From Planctomycetota bacterium (GTDB lineage: Bacteria; Planctomycetota; Planctomycetia; Pirellulales; Pirellulaceae): a stretch of DNA of 6,300 nucleotides. Positions 5,648 to 6,300 of this stretch are shown piece by piece. The position numbers were made by a program, and so were the translations under genes. How positions within the stretch are numbered: position 1 is the stretch's first letter; each line of letters begins with the position of its first letter. The notes under the pieces were generated by a model, which was not told the DNA's origin, made no database searches, and saw nothing but the letters and a program-made list of their open reading frames with translations. The DNA lies in NCBI GenBank assembly GCA_023430365.1, contig JAEZAS010000285.1:1-6300 (forward strand), read 5' to 3'.

Positions 5648-5668
5648 CCGGAGGCGAACCGCCTCCGG
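5648..5668 (+). terminator. Gene-end hairpin of aat, AAC triloop
   Basis: Arms CCGGAGGCG and CGCCTCCGG form a perfect 9-bp stem around AAC, 27 nt after the aat stop. It shares the preceding GCAGCCGG octamer context with the DUF1573 hairpin (5644-5651 and 2893-2900). No U-tract follows. Confidence 0.6.
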
Positions 5669-5705
5669 GCTCGCCCCGCAGTTGGATGCTCGACGCCATT
5701 ACTTG

Positions 5706-5738
5706 GACTCGCAATCAAACAACGTTTGACGACGAGTC
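5706..5738. terminator. Two-tier hairpin between aat and the lipoprotein gene
   Basis: An outer stem GACTCG (5706-5711)/CGAGTC (5733-5738) and an inner stem TCAAAC (5715-5720)/GTTTGA (5724-5729) are joined by a 3x3 internal loop and closed by AAC. It sits in the convergent gap, 52 nt past the lipoprotein stop on the minus strand and 86 nt past aat, and could serve either gene. No T-run flanks it. Confidence 0.45.
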
Positions 5739-5789
5739 GATCATAAGAGTTGGCGTCGCGGTTTGTCAGCATCAGTCCAAAGGTCATCG

Positions 5790-6221
5790 CTACTTCGGCG
5801 GCCGCGACTCCTGTTTCCGCTCGGGCAATTGGGTTGCCGCCTTATAGCGCCGGTACTCTTCCAGTTCGTCGTCGCTCACCGGCGTGATCTGGAGGAGGAC
5901 GCGATCGTGGAGAAAGGCGTGTTTGGCCATCGGTAGATGTCCGACGCCTTGGCTGGCTGGATTGTCGGCGCTCTCGAGCGTGAGCTGGATTGGATCGAGT
6001 TCGGTCGGTTGCTCGTCGAACGTATTGGCGTAGAGACGGAGGTGGACGACGTTGTCATCCAGGGCGAGCACCTTCGACACCCGCCACTTGCCGTCCTCGC
6101 CCTTCTCGGCGTACAGCCCGCCGAGCTTGATCGGCTCTTCCGGCAAGGGCGGCTGCGGTTGATTGCAGCCGACGAAACAGCAACTCGCGAGCAGGGCAGC
6201 TAGCGCCAAAATGCGATTCAT
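5790..6221 (-). CDS. Small predicted lipoprotein of unknown function
   Basis: The 143-aa product starts with MNRILALAALLASCCFVGCN, a lipoprotein signal peptide whose lipobox is FVGC, making Cys19 the probable lipidated residue; Phe at -3 is unusual but tolerated. A proline-rich linker follows (about 20-30), then one compact domain (about 31-118) with KLGGLYAEKGEDGKWRVSKV and DDNVVHLRLYANTF, suggesting a small beta-sheet fold, and a charged C-terminal tail (about 117-143) that may be helical then disordered. It should be attached to the outer face of a membrane. I do not recognise a named family; similar short proteins seem common in planctomycetes, from memory only. The ATG at 6221 directly begins the signal peptide, though no strong Shine-Dalgarno precedes it. 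It converges on aat and stands alone in the window. The reading frame and export are well supported; function is unknown. Confidence 0.8.
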   Translation of the reverse strand: MNRILALAALLASCCFVGCNQPQPPLPEEPIKLGGLYAEKGEDGKWRVSKVLALDDNVVHLRLYANTFDEQPTELDPIQLTLESADNPASQGVGHLPMAKHAFLHDRVLLQITPVSDDELEEYRRYKAATQLPERKQESRPPK

Positions 6222-6241
6222 GATCCAAGTCTTGCAGGTAG

Positions 6242-6293
6242 GCGCGCTGACAAGCTTGTCGGCGCGCGAAAGGGCGCGAGGCAGAGCCTCGCG
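6242..6293. repeat. Two adjacent GC-rich palindromes upstream of the lipoprotein gene
   Basis: The first (6242-6267) has arms GCGCGC-T-GACAAG and CTTGTC-G-GCGCGC: 13 paired positions with one T/G wobble and no spacer, centred on the perfect palindrome GACAAGCTTGTC. The second (6275-6293) has arms CGCGAGGC and GCCTCGCG around AGA. They lie 21 nt or more before the lipoprotein ATG, and may belong to the end of a gene beyond the window or be dispersed repeats. Confidence 0.6.
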
Positions 6294-6300
6294 GTAGTTT

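Overview
The window looks like chromosomal DNA from a high-GC planctomycete, probably of the Pirellulales type. This is inferred from family knowledge and was not tested by a search. The evidence is a secreted DUF1573 protein, a membrane-anchored HtrA protease with a long N-terminal cytoplasmic tail, a small orphan lipoprotein, a C26-like protein of a kind I associate with planctomycetes, weak or absent Shine-Dalgarno sequences, and intergenic regions full of compact GC-rich palindromes. I see no phage, transposase, CRISPR, tRNA or rRNA.

Layout. Positions 1-131 hold an inverted pair of REP-like palindromes just past the end of the first gene. Positions 132-872 (minus) encode a class-I glutamine-amidotransferase-like/peptidase C26 protein whose nucleophilic Cys is replaced by Gly. 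Positions 873-1859 are about 1 kb without a credible gene; they hold small repeats and end in a GC-rich hairpin against the ribosome binding site of the next gene. Positions 1860-2879 (plus) encode an exported three-domain DUF1573 protein. Positions 2880-3024 separate two converging genes and carry one hairpin for each. Positions 3025-4344 (minus) encode an HtrA/DegP-like serine protease with one PDZ domain. Positions 4345-4951 are the divergent HtrA/aat promoter region, with two near-identical 29-bp palindromes in tandem. Positions 4952-5620 (plus) encode leucyl/phenylalanyl-tRNA-protein transferase (Aat). Positions 5621-5789 again separate two converging genes and hold two hairpins. Positions 5790-6221 (minus) encode a small lipoprotein of unknown function, and two more palindromes fill 6222-6300.

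How the genes relate. All five genes appear to be transcribed singly: no neighbours share a strand closely enough to form an operon. The only plausible thematic link is the divergent pair aat/HtrA, both concerned with protein turnover (Aat marks cytoplasmic substrates for Clp degradation; HtrA degrades or checks envelope proteins). Co-regulation is only a hypothesis.

Most notable are (1) the Cys-to-Gly change at the active site of the C26-like protein, (2) three gene-end hairpins with the same design (9-bp stem starting CCGG, AAC triloop read on the sense strand, no U-tract), (3) the twin palindromes between HtrA and aat, and (4) the inverted REP-like pair at the left edge.
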